Positions 7,400 to 14,911 of a stretch of 23,337 nucleotides of DNA are shown piece after piece (within the stretch, counting starts at the first letter, position 1; the number at the start of each line of letters is the position of its first letter). Source of the DNA: an uncultured Eubacteriales bacterium (GTDB taxonomy: Bacteria; Bacillota; Clostridia; Oscillospirales; CAG-272); NCBI GenBank assembly GCA_934378145.1, contig CAKXXW010000025.1:1-23337 (forward strand). The letters are read 5' to 3'. Under the pieces are notes generated by a model, which worked only from the letters and a program-made list of their open reading frames with translations, ran no database searches and was not told the DNA's origin. Position numbers and translations under genes: made by a program.

Positions 7400-7570
7400 A
7401 TCCTCGCGGTTCATTCAGCGAAGGGTAAAATCTTCACCCGGAGCGATAATTTTTATTTATGTGGGGAGACGAGGGGACGACGGGTGATGCGGGGGCTTTC
7501 TTGGAAGAAAGCCCCCAACCCCAAAAGAACTTGAACAAATGGTTTGTAGGGGAGGATATCATCCTCCCGA
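7400..7570. repeat. Start of the large dnaA-dnaN repeat island: D block, end hairpin and GGGAGGAT palindrome
   Basis: Around 7400-7452 is a block (ATCCTCGCGGTT, then AATCTTCACCCGGAG) that recurs near 8137-8190, 10700-10749 and, partly, 20405-20445. An end hairpin, GGGGGCTTTCTT-GG-AAGAAAGCCCCC, is at 7491-7516. A palindrome, GGGAGGAT-ATC-ATCCTCCC, is at 7550-7568. Between the last two is CCCCAAAAGAACTTG, the usual spacer after the end hairpin. Confidence 0.8.
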
Positions 7571-7594
7571 AAACAATGCTTTTACGGGAGACGC

Positions 7595-7622
7595 GGGAAA
7601 CTTTCTTAGAAGAAAGTTTCCC
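7595..7622. repeat. End hairpin in inverted orientation, dnaA-dnaN island
   Basis: GGGAAACTTTCTT and AAGAAAGTTTCCC pair perfectly around AG. It is followed by the ACCCTTCAAAGAATTTG spacer and then by cloverleaf copy 3. Its orientation is opposite to the end hairpin at 8779-8806, so the two bound the central island as inverted ends. Confidence 0.75.
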
Positions 7623-7695
7623 GAACCCTTCAAAGAATTTGTTGACGGGTTATAGGAGTAATGTCTTATATGGTTAAGGAATATGGCAGTAATGC

Positions 7696-7841
7696 CTTGT
7701 CTCGCGGCATTTTGCCTACGGCAAAACTATGGTGTCTTTTTGAGGAAGCTCCTCAAAAGTCTGCGAGCAGCCTTTTCTCGGAGCTTCTCAAAAACCCACC
7801 GGAATTTTCCCCCGCGGGGGAAAATTCTGTCCCGAGACAAG
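7696..7841 (-). repeat. Cloverleaf module, copy 3 (inverted)
   Basis: CTTGTCTCG (7696-7704) pairs with CGAGACAAG (7833-7841). Arm III is TTTTGCC-TAC-GGCAAAA (7710-7726), arm II is 7731-7800, and arm I is 7802-7827 with stem GAATTTTCCCCCG. In arm II the middle stem is AGCTCC/GGAGCT, where copy 1 has AGGTCT/AGACCT: both sides changed together. Confidence 0.85.
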
Positions 7842-8200
7842 AGGCTTGACCGTTTGACCTAAAGTCAAAATTCTCCGATAGGGCGAACGCGCCGTTAAAT
7901 CAACGCTCACCGACAGGTTGAACGAACCGTTACAATGATCCCTGACAGGACGAACATAAAGCGAAATGCTCCCCGTTTACCCTCCGTGCGGCGAAGCCGC
8001 GCTTCATAGGGCGGAAGCCCTGCTTCATTTTTCATGCACCGCAGGTGCGCTTCATTCTTACCCACGGTAGGGGCGTTCCATCGGGCGCCCGGCAGGTTGT
8101 ACCCGCACCCGATCCTCGCGGGCAGGCGGCGCCTGCACCCGATTCTCGCGGTTTATGCACCGAAAGATGAAATCTTCACCCGGAGATGATGCTTTTTGGA
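7842..8200 (-). repeat. Linker, mini-hairpin array and D block (inverted)
   Basis: After the cloverleaf come linker units of about 35 bp (7860-7965). The mini-hairpins follow: GCGGC-GAA-GCCGC (7988-8000), AGGGC-GGAA-GCCCT (8008-8021) and GCACC-GCA-GGTGC (8036-8048). The G/C hairpin at 8070-8090, a GCAGGC-GGC-GCCTGC hairpin (8122-8136) and the D block come next. The order through 8090 mirrors that at 20454-20843. No gene is visible. Confidence 0.75.
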
Positions 8201-8589
8201 AGGGCAAACGCCCTATAAAATGAAGATACGATTTATGCGGACAAGAGGCTTCCTCCGGGAGGAAGCTGGCGCCGAAGGCGACTGAAAGAGAGTGCGGTAT
8301 GAAGGGGTTACGATTGCAAACGGTATGTTTGCCTGTGCAAAGATATTATGCCGCCGGCTCCTTAAATCCGCAACGCAGTTGCGGAAAAGCTCACCTCCCG
8401 GAGGGAGCCTCGTCTTAGGCGGTCATTTCACAATAGAAGTGAGGCTTTTCAAAAGGCAAACGACCTATAAATGGGCGGTACCTTAAAGATTTAAGGTTCG
8501 TGCAAATTGTTGCCTTGCCGGTGCGCATCGGTTTAACGGTGCGTTCGCCCTGTCGGTGTACTTTGCCTTTAGGTCAAACGGTTTTCACC
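8201..8589 (+). repeat. Second hairpin array and linker leading to cloverleaf copy 4
   Basis: Hairpins include GCTTCCTCC/GGAGGAAGC (8248-8266), CGCC-GAA-GGCG (8270-8280), GCAAAC/GTTTGC (8316-8332), TCCGCAAC-GCA-GTTGCGGA (8367-8385) and CTCCC-GGA-GGGAG (8395-8407). The block 8424-8470 is the complement of 4300-4355. The linker GTTCGCCCTGTCGGTGTAC (about 8543-8561) and AGGTCAAACGG precede the cloverleaf. A 64-codon open frame at 8292-8486 crosses these hairpins and is not credible as a gene. Confidence 0.7.
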
Positions 8590-8590
8590 C

Positions 8591-8735
8591 TTGTCTCGGG
8601 ACAGAATTTTCCCCCGCGGGGGAAAATTCCGGTGGGTTTTTGGGGAAGCTCTGAAAAAAGGCTGCTTGCAGACTTTTGAGGAGCTTTTCCAAAAATACAC
8701 CATAGTTTTGCCGCAGGCAAAATGCCGCGAGACAA
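8591..8735 (+). repeat. Cloverleaf module, copy 4 (downstream of dnaA)
   Basis: TTGTCTCG (8591-8598) pairs with CGAGACAA (8728-8735). Arm I is 8604-8629 (GAATTTTCCCCCG and its complement), arm II is 8631-8701, and arm III is TTTTGCC-GCA-GGCAAAA (8706-8722). It is followed by the end hairpin at 8779-8806. Confidence 0.85.
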
Positions 8736-8778
8736 AGCATTATTTCCGTAACCCTTGAGCAAATTCTTTGAAGGGTTC

Positions 8779-8852
8779 GGGAAACTTTCTTCTAAGAAAG
8801 TTTCCCGTGTTCCCCGTTCTCCCGTAGTCCCCCGTCGTATCCCCGTCCCGGG
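8779..8852 (-). repeat. End hairpin and G-run tract at the 3' end of dnaA
   Basis: GGGAAACTTTCTT and AAGAAAGTTTCCC (8779-8806) pair around a 2-base loop. From 8803 to the dnaA stop the minus strand carries six runs of three to five G, mostly separated by 2-7 bases. This meets the simple four-run pattern for a possible G-quadruplex in the dnaA 3' untranslated RNA. These G runs are an enlarged form of the degenerate ACGGGAGA words that edge every island end. Confidence 0.6.
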
Positions 8853-10253
8853 TCAATCTCCGTCGGAGCCTGTGATCTCCTTCTTGAGGTTTTTTATCTC
8901 GAGCGCGAAGAGCGGGTCGGTGACTATCTTCTTCTCGACGAAATCGACCGAAGAGATGACAGTTGAGTAGTGCCTGTTGAATATCTTTCCGATGTTCTGG
9001 AGCGACATATCGGTGATGCTTCTGATAAGGTAATTGCAGATGTGGCGCGCCTGCGCGATCTCCTTGTTGCGCTTCTGACCGACTATGTCCTCGCGCTTGA
9101 TGCCGTATTTTTTCGTTACGGCGGCGAAGATCCGGTCGACCGTGACGCTTGTCGGCTCCGCACCTCCGAGAAGCTCGGAGATGCAGCTTTCCGCAGTCTC
9201 TATGGATATTTCCCTTCCCGAAAGGAAGCTCAGCGCGGCGAGCTTCTTTATCGCGCCCTCGATCTGCCTGATGTTTGAACGGAGATTTTCGGCAAGGTAT
9301 GTAAGCACCTCATCCGAGATGACGATGCCTACCTGCTCCGCCTTCTTCTTGATTATCGCCGTGCGAAGCTCAAGGTCAGGCGGCTGGATGTCGGCGATAA
9401 GTCCCCATTCAAAACGCGTCTTCAGCCTGTCTTCAAGCGTCTTTATCTCGCGCGGGGGCCTGTCCGAGGTGAGGATTATCTGCTTGTGTTCCTCGTAGAG
9501 CGAGTTGAAGGTGTGGAAGAATTCCTCCTGAGTCGATACCTTGCCGGCGATGAACTGAATGTCGTCGATAAGCAGCATATCGCAGCTCCGGTACTTGTTG
9601 CGGAATTCCTTCATTTCCTGTCTTGCAAGGCTCTCTATCATCTGATTCGTGAAATCCTCGCCCTTGATGTAGATGATGCTGACATCGGGTTTCTTTTTCT
9701 TGACCTCATTCGTGATCGCGTAGAGCAGGTGCGTCTTTCCGAGACCCGAGGGACCGTAGATGAAGAGAGGATTGTAGTCCCTTGCCGGATACTGCGCGAC
9801 GGCGGTACAGGCGGCGTGGGCGAATTTATTCGAGTTTCCGACAATGAAGTTGTCGAAGGTATACTCAAAATTGTATGGCGGCAGCGTCCCGCCTATGGGG
9901 TGATTGTTCGGCTTCACATCGCCGCGGCGGTTTGCTTCATTCATTTTGCCGAGACCCTCAAGGCGGCTCATCAGCGTCATAGAATCAAGATGTTCGCCGA
10001 TGAAGCGAAGGTCGACCGTGATCTCCGTCCCGAAAAGCTCGGAGAAGTGGTGGGCTATGAGCTGATCGTAGCGGTTGTTTTTGATTATCGTGTATTTAAG
10101 CTCGGATTTCATCGTGAGAACGGCAACATTGTTCTCAAGGGATTCGATCCTGACATCGCCGAACCATAGGTTTACCGACGATTCGGGCATATCTTCTTTA
10201 AGGGTCCCCCTGACAAGATCCCATATCTTGTCGAGGTCTTCACTGTAAGGCAT
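8853..10253 (-). CDS. dnaA: Chromosomal replication initiator DnaA
   Basis: DnaA is an AAA+ ATPase that binds DnaA boxes at oriC, opens the duplex and recruits the helicase loader. The 466 residues are typical. Domain I is residues 1 to about 80, and a short linker precedes the AAA+ core. Walker A is GPSGLGKT (167-174) and Walker B is LLIDD (227-231). Domain IV carries the DNA-binding signature, with RHYSTVISS at 427-435. The start is ATG 10253, with AAAGGA seven bases upstream; the frame opens at 10301, but that extension lacks DnaA similarity and a ribosome site. A promoter with an AT-repeat spacer lies at 10319-10347. rpmH, the common divergent neighbour, is missing. Confidence 0.98.
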   Translation of the reverse strand: MPYSEDLDKIWDLVRGTLKEDMPESSVNLWFGDVRIESLENNVAVLTMKSELKYTIIKNNRYDQLIAHHFSELFGTEITVDLRFIGEHLDSMTLMSRLEGLGKMNEANRRGDVKPNNHPIGGTLPPYNFEYTFDNFIVGNSNKFAHAACTAVAQYPARDYNPLFIYGPSGLGKTHLLYAITNEVKKKKPDVSIIYIKGEDFTNQMIESLARQEMKEFRNKYRSCDMLLIDDIQFIAGKVSTQEEFFHTFNSLYEEHKQIILTSDRPPREIKTLEDRLKTRFEWGLIADIQPPDLELRTAIIKKKAEQVGIVISDEVLTYLAENLRSNIRQIEGAIKKLAALSFLSGREISIETAESCISELLGGAEPTSVTVDRIFAAVTKKYGIKREDIVGQKRNKEIAQARHICNYLIRSITDMSLQNIGKIFNRHYSTVISSVDFVEKKIVTDPLFALEIKNLKKEITGSDGD

Positions 10254-10318
10254 ATTGTCGTCCTTTCGATTTTGCGTTATCTTATATAAATATACAGCCA
10301 AAATAATAATTACAAGTC

Positions 10319-10347
10319 ATTATATCATATATATATATATAATACAA
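10319..10347 (-). promoter_or_regulatory. Probable dnaA promoter with a dinucleotide-repeat spacer
   Basis: On the minus strand TTGTAT (10347-10342), a 17-bp spacer and TATAAT (10324-10319) form a good sigma-A promoter, with the -10 about 65 bp upstream of the dnaA ATG. Most of the spacer is seven AT units (10327-10340), so a gain or loss of one unit would change the spacing to 19 or 15. Confidence 0.55.
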
Positions 10348-10511
10348 TGAGATAAAAATATAATTTACATAAATATTACACCTATATAAGAATCCATTTA
10401 TTTTTCTTTTTGCGGTTGACGAAGATGAAGGGAAAAAGCATCAAACGACCTTGGGCTGAAAAATTGGGCATTGTGCTGAAAATTTTCTTTTTGAAAAATT
10501 CCGAGGAAAAG

Positions 10512-10594
10512 TTTTCCACATATTTTTTGCCTTAAAGCCCTCAAAAAAGGCTTGTAAAATAAGGTTTTGCACAGTTTCCACAGACTTTTCCACA
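10512..10594 (+). promoter_or_regulatory. oriC: DnaA boxes upstream of dnaA (second half of the origin)
   Basis: TTTTCCACA is at 10512-10520 and 10586-10594, with GTTTCCACA at 10574-10582; all read on the plus strand. The last two start 12 bp apart, the same spacing as in the kinase-gene cluster. An AT-rich tract (10300-10400) separates them from dnaA. Boxes on both sides of dnaA make the origin bipartite, as in B. subtilis. Confidence 0.65.
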
Positions 10595-10659
10595 TATCAA
10601 TGCCGAAAGCCCCGATTTTTCCTCTTTGTCGAAATATACAATTTTTTTGTGAAAACAGG

Positions 10660-10983
10660 CAAAAAACAGCGATGCAGGGTGCAGGCGCCGCCTGCACCCC
10701 TTAATCGCGGTTTATACACCGAATGGCGAAGTCTTCACCCGGAAATAATGTTTTTCAGAGGAAAAAACGGGAGGATAATATCCTCCCCTACAATTAAAAA
10801 TGGAATTCGCCGCCTGCGGGCGGCGACCAAAGGCTCTGCCTTTGGATTCCGCAAGCCTTTGAAAAGGCTTGACCTAAACTTTAAAAAGGCAAAAAGTGAA
10901 GACCACACTTTTCGGTGGGCATCCGTTTAATGGTGCGTGCGACCTGTAAGTGAGCGCAACTTTAAGGTCAAACGGTCAAAATC
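10660..10983 (+). repeat. Partial repeat island: D block, palindromes and linker before cloverleaf copy 5
   Basis: It holds GGGTGCAGGC-GCC-GCCTGCACCC (10677-10699), the D block (10700-10749), the palindrome GGGAGGATAATATCCTCCC (10769-10787) and CGCCGCC/GGCGGCG (10808-10825). Two further hairpins are CCAAAGGC-TCT-GCCTTTGG (10827-10845) and CAAGCCTTT/AAAGGCTTG (10852-10871). A linker at 10920-10980 leads to the cloverleaf. No end hairpin is seen on the left, so this copy is incomplete or diverged there. Confidence 0.7.
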
Positions 10984-11124
10984 CTTGTCTCGGGACAGAA
11001 ATTTCCCCCGCGGGGGAAATTTCCGGTGTATTTTGCCCGAGGACGAAGAGGGGATGCTTGCATACCCTTGAGTCCTCAGCAAAATACACCATAGTTTTGC
11101 CGCAGGCAAAATGCCGCGAGACAA
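10984..11124 (+). repeat. Cloverleaf module, copy 5 (downstream of tmk)
   Basis: CTTGTCTCG at 10984-10992 pairs through its TTGTCTCG part with CGAGACAA at 11117-11124. Arm I is 10998-11023, with stem GAAATTTCCCCCG. Arm II is 11025-11090, with perfect outer stem GGTGTATTTTGC/GCAAAATACACC, middle stem GAGGAC/GTCCTC, and tip GGGgATGC-TT-GCATaCCC. Arm III is 11095-11111. Confidence 0.85.
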
Positions 11125-11165
11125 ATCATTACTTCCATAACCCTCCAACAAGTTCTTTGAGGGGC

Positions 11166-11197
11166 GTGGGGGACTTTCTCGAAAGAAAGTCCCCCAC
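11166..11197. repeat. End hairpin, 29 bp after the tmk stop
   Basis: GTGGGGGACTTTCT and AGAAAGTCCCCCAC form a perfect 14-bp stem around CGAA, the longest end hairpin in the window. There is no adjacent T-run. Compared with the copy at 553-578, the A·T pairs at the base are replaced by G·C pairs on both sides. Confidence 0.75.
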
Positions 11198-11226
11198 ATT
11201 CTTCGTATTCCCGCATCTCTCGTTTG

Positions 11227-11841
11227 TCAGCCCGTTACCTGCTCTGCGACAAGTTTTGCTACCTCGTCAACATCACCCGAGGCGTCGATTATCTTCACAT
11301 TGTCCTCCGGAAGTGAGGCAAAAACCTCAAGGTAGCGTCGTCTCACCGTCTCGAGGGTCTGCTCCTTCTCAAATACCTCCGTGACCGCGCGGTCGGAGGC
11401 TATCCTCTTTGCCGCCGTCTTCGCGTCAAGGTCAAGAAAAATGCATATGTCGGGCTTCCGTATCTCCGGACAGTTGAGATTCATATCCGCGACCCAGCGG
11501 TAATTTGTCTGGCTGCCCTGATAGGCGAGCGAGGAATAATAATACCTGTCGCAGATGACATCGTAGCCGTCGCTCGTGAGCTTCTCTATACCGTTCACCG
11601 GACAGACATTGTGATTTATCCTGTCAAGCAGAAAGAGCGCCGCAAGCTCGCCCGGCGAACGCTTTCTCGCGCCGCAGAGCGCATCACGCAGAAGTCCCCC
11701 GCTGACCGATGTCGTAGGCTCGGCGGTTATATGCACCTTCCTGCCCGCTTTTTTCAGATGCTCGGCAAGGAGCCTTATCTGTGTCGTTTTTCCCGAGCCG
11801 TCGATGCCCTCAAAAACTATGAATCTTCCCTTTTCTCCCAT
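11227..11841 (-). CDS. tmk: Thymidylate kinase
   Basis: This kinase phosphorylates dTMP to dTDP with ATP, an essential step of dTTP supply. The 204 residues are normal. The P-loop GIDGSGKTT is at 12-20, the DRYYYSSLAYQG motif at 98-109 contacts the nucleotide, and the lid region is near 145-160. ATG 11841 has GGGAGGA six bases upstream; the Met ten codons earlier would put the ribosome site inside the gene. It is the last gene of the minus-strand group 18935-11227, 67 bp after the DUF4340 gene, and may be read from the exporter promoter. A hairpin lies in that gap. Confidence 0.95.
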   Translation of the reverse strand: MGEKGRFIVFEGIDGSGKTTQIRLLAEHLKKAGRKVHITAEPTTSVSGGLLRDALCGARKRSPGELAALFLLDRINHNVCPVNGIEKLTSDGYDVICDRYYYSSLAYQGSQTNYRWVADMNLNCPEIRKPDICIFLDLDAKTAAKRIASDRAVTEVFEKEQTLETVRRRYLEVFASLPEDNVKIIDASGDVDEVAKLVAEQVTG

Positions 11842-11864
11842 ATAATGTCCTCCCGGCAGTAGTC

Positions 11865-11893
11865 GGGGCAACCGTGAAGGTTGCCCCTTTTTT
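11865..11893 (+). terminator. Intrinsic terminator pointing opposite to the flanking genes
   Basis: GGGGCAACC-GTGAA-GGTTGCCCC (11865-11887) is a perfect 9-bp stem followed by six T (11888-11893) on the plus strand. The genes on both sides are on the minus strand, where the hairpin has A's before it and no T-run after it. It would stop plus-strand (antisense) transcription, while minus-strand read-through into tmk remains possible. Confidence 0.6.
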
Positions 11894-11908
11894 GCCTGTT
11901 TCTTTTTT

Positions 11909-14900
11909 TCAGTAGGGTCTCGTTCCGTCTATCTCGGGATTTCCCGCGACGACCTTCAGCGCGTCGGCGAATATCTTCGCGGCGCGGGTGCGGAGAAGGT
12001 AGAACTGCCCATCTCCGTTAGAGGTGATGAATGTTCTCGTCGGTGAATAGTTATGCATACGGTAGGTATAAACATTCCCGTCGAGCGTTGCCGTGACCTT
12101 AAGGAAGTAATCGCAGTCGTCGCCCTTGTCGATATACGCTTTCATCTGCTCTTCGGTGAGCATCGCGCCGCCGATCGAGTCGGCTATGTCCGCTCTGCCC
12201 TCGTAGGAGGTGTAGAAGAGCGTCTGATAGAACTTTCCGAACGCCCTGATAAACCTGTTTCCTTCGGGTTCTGCGGTCGTGCTGCTGTTGTACGACTGAT
12301 ATTCGTAATTCTTCACATCAAGGATGTTTCCGTCGGTGTCGAGAGTTTTTATGCAAAGCGAGACTATATCGGAATTCATCGAGGATATCGAATTGCGGAA
12401 TTTCTCTATCGCCTGCTCCTCAACCGTCGTGAAGGTCGGCTTTTCTTCGTTTTTGACATACTTTGCGACGAAGTTATCGACCGTCTCCTCGCTGAACACC
12501 TCGACGCCCTCGTTGAGGTCGCCCTGCTTCATCTGGACCGAGATCTTTCCGCTCGCCACATTGTATATGAAGCGAAGCTCGTAGACCTTCTCCTCGATAA
12601 GCCCGTACCGGTCGGCTTCGGCGCGGAGCGAATGTTTTACCGTGATCTCGCCGTTCTTGTTGCCGACGACCTTCGGGGAACTCTTGAGGTAGGTCTTCAG
12701 CGCTTCCCTCTCGGTCTCGGAGAGCGAGGCAAGGAAGCTGTCACCGCCGTTCAGATACCTGCAGTAATTGCGCACGGTGTTGAGGTTTATGCTCAGGGTA
12801 TTGATAGTCTCTCCGTTGCTGCCCGTCTTTTTCGTCGTATAGGTCAGCTCGATCGGGTTTGACGGGTCGGATTCCTGCGTAATCTTGTATTTTACATTGA
12901 TATTGAGTATGAGCTGCTTGCTCCCGTCGGGATTCAGCTTCAAGGTGGTATCGTAGGTAGCCTTTGTTATGCTCATCGAGCTTATCATAGCCTTCTGATA
13001 GAAGCTGAAAGCCGTCGAATTCGCTATCGTGAGCGACGGGGTCGGCTCGAAGATATATCTGACGCGCTTGCCGTTTTCGTCCCTGCCGGCTACCTCTACG
13101 CTCTTGCAATAGAGACTTCCGGGGACATAAACGCTCTTCTCCGTCCAGTCAAGGCGGTTCCATTCGAGCATCGTGAGGTACTGATCTCCGACTTCGACGA
13201 CCTCCTGATAGAGGGGCGAGTAGACATAGTAGGAGTTGCTGTCGGTCCTCTCACTGACAAGGAAGTAGCAGGGGTAGATCGGATAGAGGTTTCCGTCGCC
13301 GCCGTAGACCGTCGCGTCGAAGTAGACCTTGTATGCAGGCTTGTCAAGCCCGTACTCGGACAGCATCGCGCGAAGGCTTATATTGTTCGCCACCTCGTGA
13401 TCTATCGCCGCGACGAGTTTCTTCGTGTAGGAGTTATAGTCGGCGACATATTTGTCGGGATAGGCATAGTCCGTCATTGTCGGAAGCTCGACCTTGCCGA
13501 TTATATCGGTGACAAGGCGCCTGACCTTGACATAGTTGACCTCGCTCGTCGTGTTGTAGGTATTATTCATAATAGAAACTATGTCATAGAGCTGACCGAG
13601 AGATTCGTCGACGCGGCTGCCGTCGATGCGGTAGCCGTTCATAACGCTTCCCGGAAGGGTCACATAGTAGGGCGTCGTCTGGTCTATCGTGTTCATACGC
13701 TCTGAGAGGAGCTTGTAGGTATATCCGACCACCTGCGTGAATCCGCCCTCGGCATCCTTATCGGCTTTCATCAGCGCGAAGTTATGCACCGTGAGGAAGG
13801 TCGTCAGAGTCGAGGGGTAGGTGAGCTGGGGATAAACGAGGTCCTTCGCCTCTCCCATGAGAAGCGCCGAACGCGAGACATTTATGTTCAGAGCGGTCGA
13901 TACGCCGGGGTCGTCGGAGACCTTGTAGACGGCGTTGCGGTCGCCCTCTTCGGAATCGCTGTATCTCACATAGTAGCTTCCGCCGTCGGGGGTCTTGCTT
14001 CCGAAATAGAGCCTGTATGACTTTCCGTCGGTCGAGGTTATCTCGTAATAGGTATCGCAGTCGTCACCGAGTCCGTATTCGTCGAAGCGGATCCTGCCGT
14101 CCTCGCCGATGAGGGGCTTATAGCCCTCCTTGCCCGCGTTCTCGCGGTCGATAGACGCCATTACAGAGGTGCTGAACTTCTTCTGCGCGAGGGTATAGCC
14201 GGCGAAGCTGCACATTGATGCCGAGATGACCGGATTTACCGTCGCCTTGTCATAGCCCTCGATGTAGAAAAGGTCATTGAGTCCGTCTTTTTTTCCCGAG
14301 TCGTCGGCGGTGTCCTTGCCTATCACCCTGAATTCGGTGATGCTGCCGTCCTTGTTCTTATGGTGGATGAGGATCGACGCTGTGGCACCCTGATCGACGC
14401 GCGGGAAGATAAGGACTCTCACATTGTTGTCGGAGTATGTTCCGGTCTCGCCGACCTCGACGGATCCGTTATAGTCGACCTGCGCAAAGGATGAGATGGT
14501 CCCGCTGTCCGAGAGGCGCAGCATCGTGCCTATCTCGGTCTGGAAGATGAGTATGCTGTCTTCGGGAGGGGAGTCGGTATCTCCCTGTGCCACTACCTTG
14601 CCGTCCTCATTGATGTAATAGAAAGGAAGAGTCTCGTCCTTTTCATTGACTATAACGATCTTTCCGTTCTGCTTCATGCTCTGGTAGGTATAGCTGAAGG
14701 TCTCGCCCGCCGCGGTCTTGCGGCTCTCGGTGAAGGAATCGAGGTAGACCTTCCTTGAATTCAGATAATTCATCGTCACCCCGAGTACGACTCCGGTGAT
14801 TATCGCGATCACTGCTATGATTATGAGTACCGTTACCTGAGTCCTGAAGCTCGATTTTTTCTTGCGCGGAGGTTGCTTTTTGCCTGCCGCAGTGGTTTTT

Positions 14901-14911
14901 TCGTTATTCAT
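11909..14911 (-). CDS. Large membrane-anchored DUF4340-like protein of the exporter operon
   Basis: The N-terminus is a basic cytoplasmic stretch (KKQPPRKKKSS), then one membrane helix at about 25-48, then roughly 950 residues outside the membrane. Proteins with this layout follow GldG-like genes in many bacteria and carry DUF4340 domains; I assign the family by context and layout, not by a catalytic motif. At 1000 residues it is much longer than the few hundred usual for DUF4340, so there may be more than one copy of the domain. Its ATG overlaps the GldG stop by four bases (ATGA), which implies coupled translation. The likely role is as the extracytoplasmic part of the exporter. The substrate is unknown. 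Confidence 0.7.
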   Translation of the reverse strand: MNNEKTTAAGKKQPPRKKKSSFRTQVTVLIIIAVIAIITGVVLGVTMNYLNSRKVYLDSFTESRKTAAGETFSYTYQSMKQNGKIVIVNEKDETLPFYYINEDGKVVAQGDTDSPPEDSILIFQTEIGTMLRLSDSGTISSFAQVDYNGSVEVGETGTYSDNNVRVLIFPRVDQGATASILIHHKNKDGSITEFRVIGKDTADDSGKKDGLNDLFYIEGYDKATVNPVISASMCSFAGYTLAQKKFSTSVMASIDRENAGKEGYKPLIGEDGRIRFDEYGLGDDCDTYYEITSTDGKSYRLYFGSKTPDGGSYYVRYSDSEEGDRNAVYKVSDDPGVSTALNINVSRSALLMGEAKDLVYPQLTYPSTLTTFLTVHNFALMKADKDAEGGFTQVVGYTYKLLSERMNTIDQTTPYYVTLPGSVMNGYRIDGSRVDESLGQLYDIVSIMNNTYNTTSEVNYVKVRRLVTDIIGKVELPTMTDYAYPDKYVADYNSYTKKLVAAIDHEVANNISLRAMLSEYGLDKPAYKVYFDATVYGGDGNLYPIYPCYFLVSERTDSNSYYVYSPLYQEVVEVGDQYLTMLEWNRLDWTEKSVYVPGSLYCKSVEVAGRDENGKRVRYIFEPTPSLTIANSTAFSFYQKAMISSMSITKATYDTTLKLNPDGSKQLILNINVKYKITQESDPSNPIELTYTTKKTGSNGETINTLSINLNTVRNYCRYLNGGDSFLASLSETEREALKTYLKSSPKVVGNKNGEITVKHSLRAEADRYGLIEEKVYELRFIYNVASGKISVQMKQGDLNEGVEVFSEETVDNFVAKYVKNEEKPTFTTVEEQAIEKFRNSISSMNSDIVSLCIKTLDTDGNILDVKNYEYQSYNSSTTAEPEGNRFIRAFGKFYQTLFYTSYEGRADIADSIGGAMLTEEQMKAYIDKGDDCDYFLKVTATLDGNVYTYRMHNYSPTRTFITSNGDGQFYLLRTRAAKIFADALKVVAGNPEIDGTRPY

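Noticed and set aside
10254..10301. N-terminal extension of dnaA to 10301
   Set aside because: There is no ribosome site, it lies very close to the probable transcription start, and it bears no similarity to DnaA domain I.
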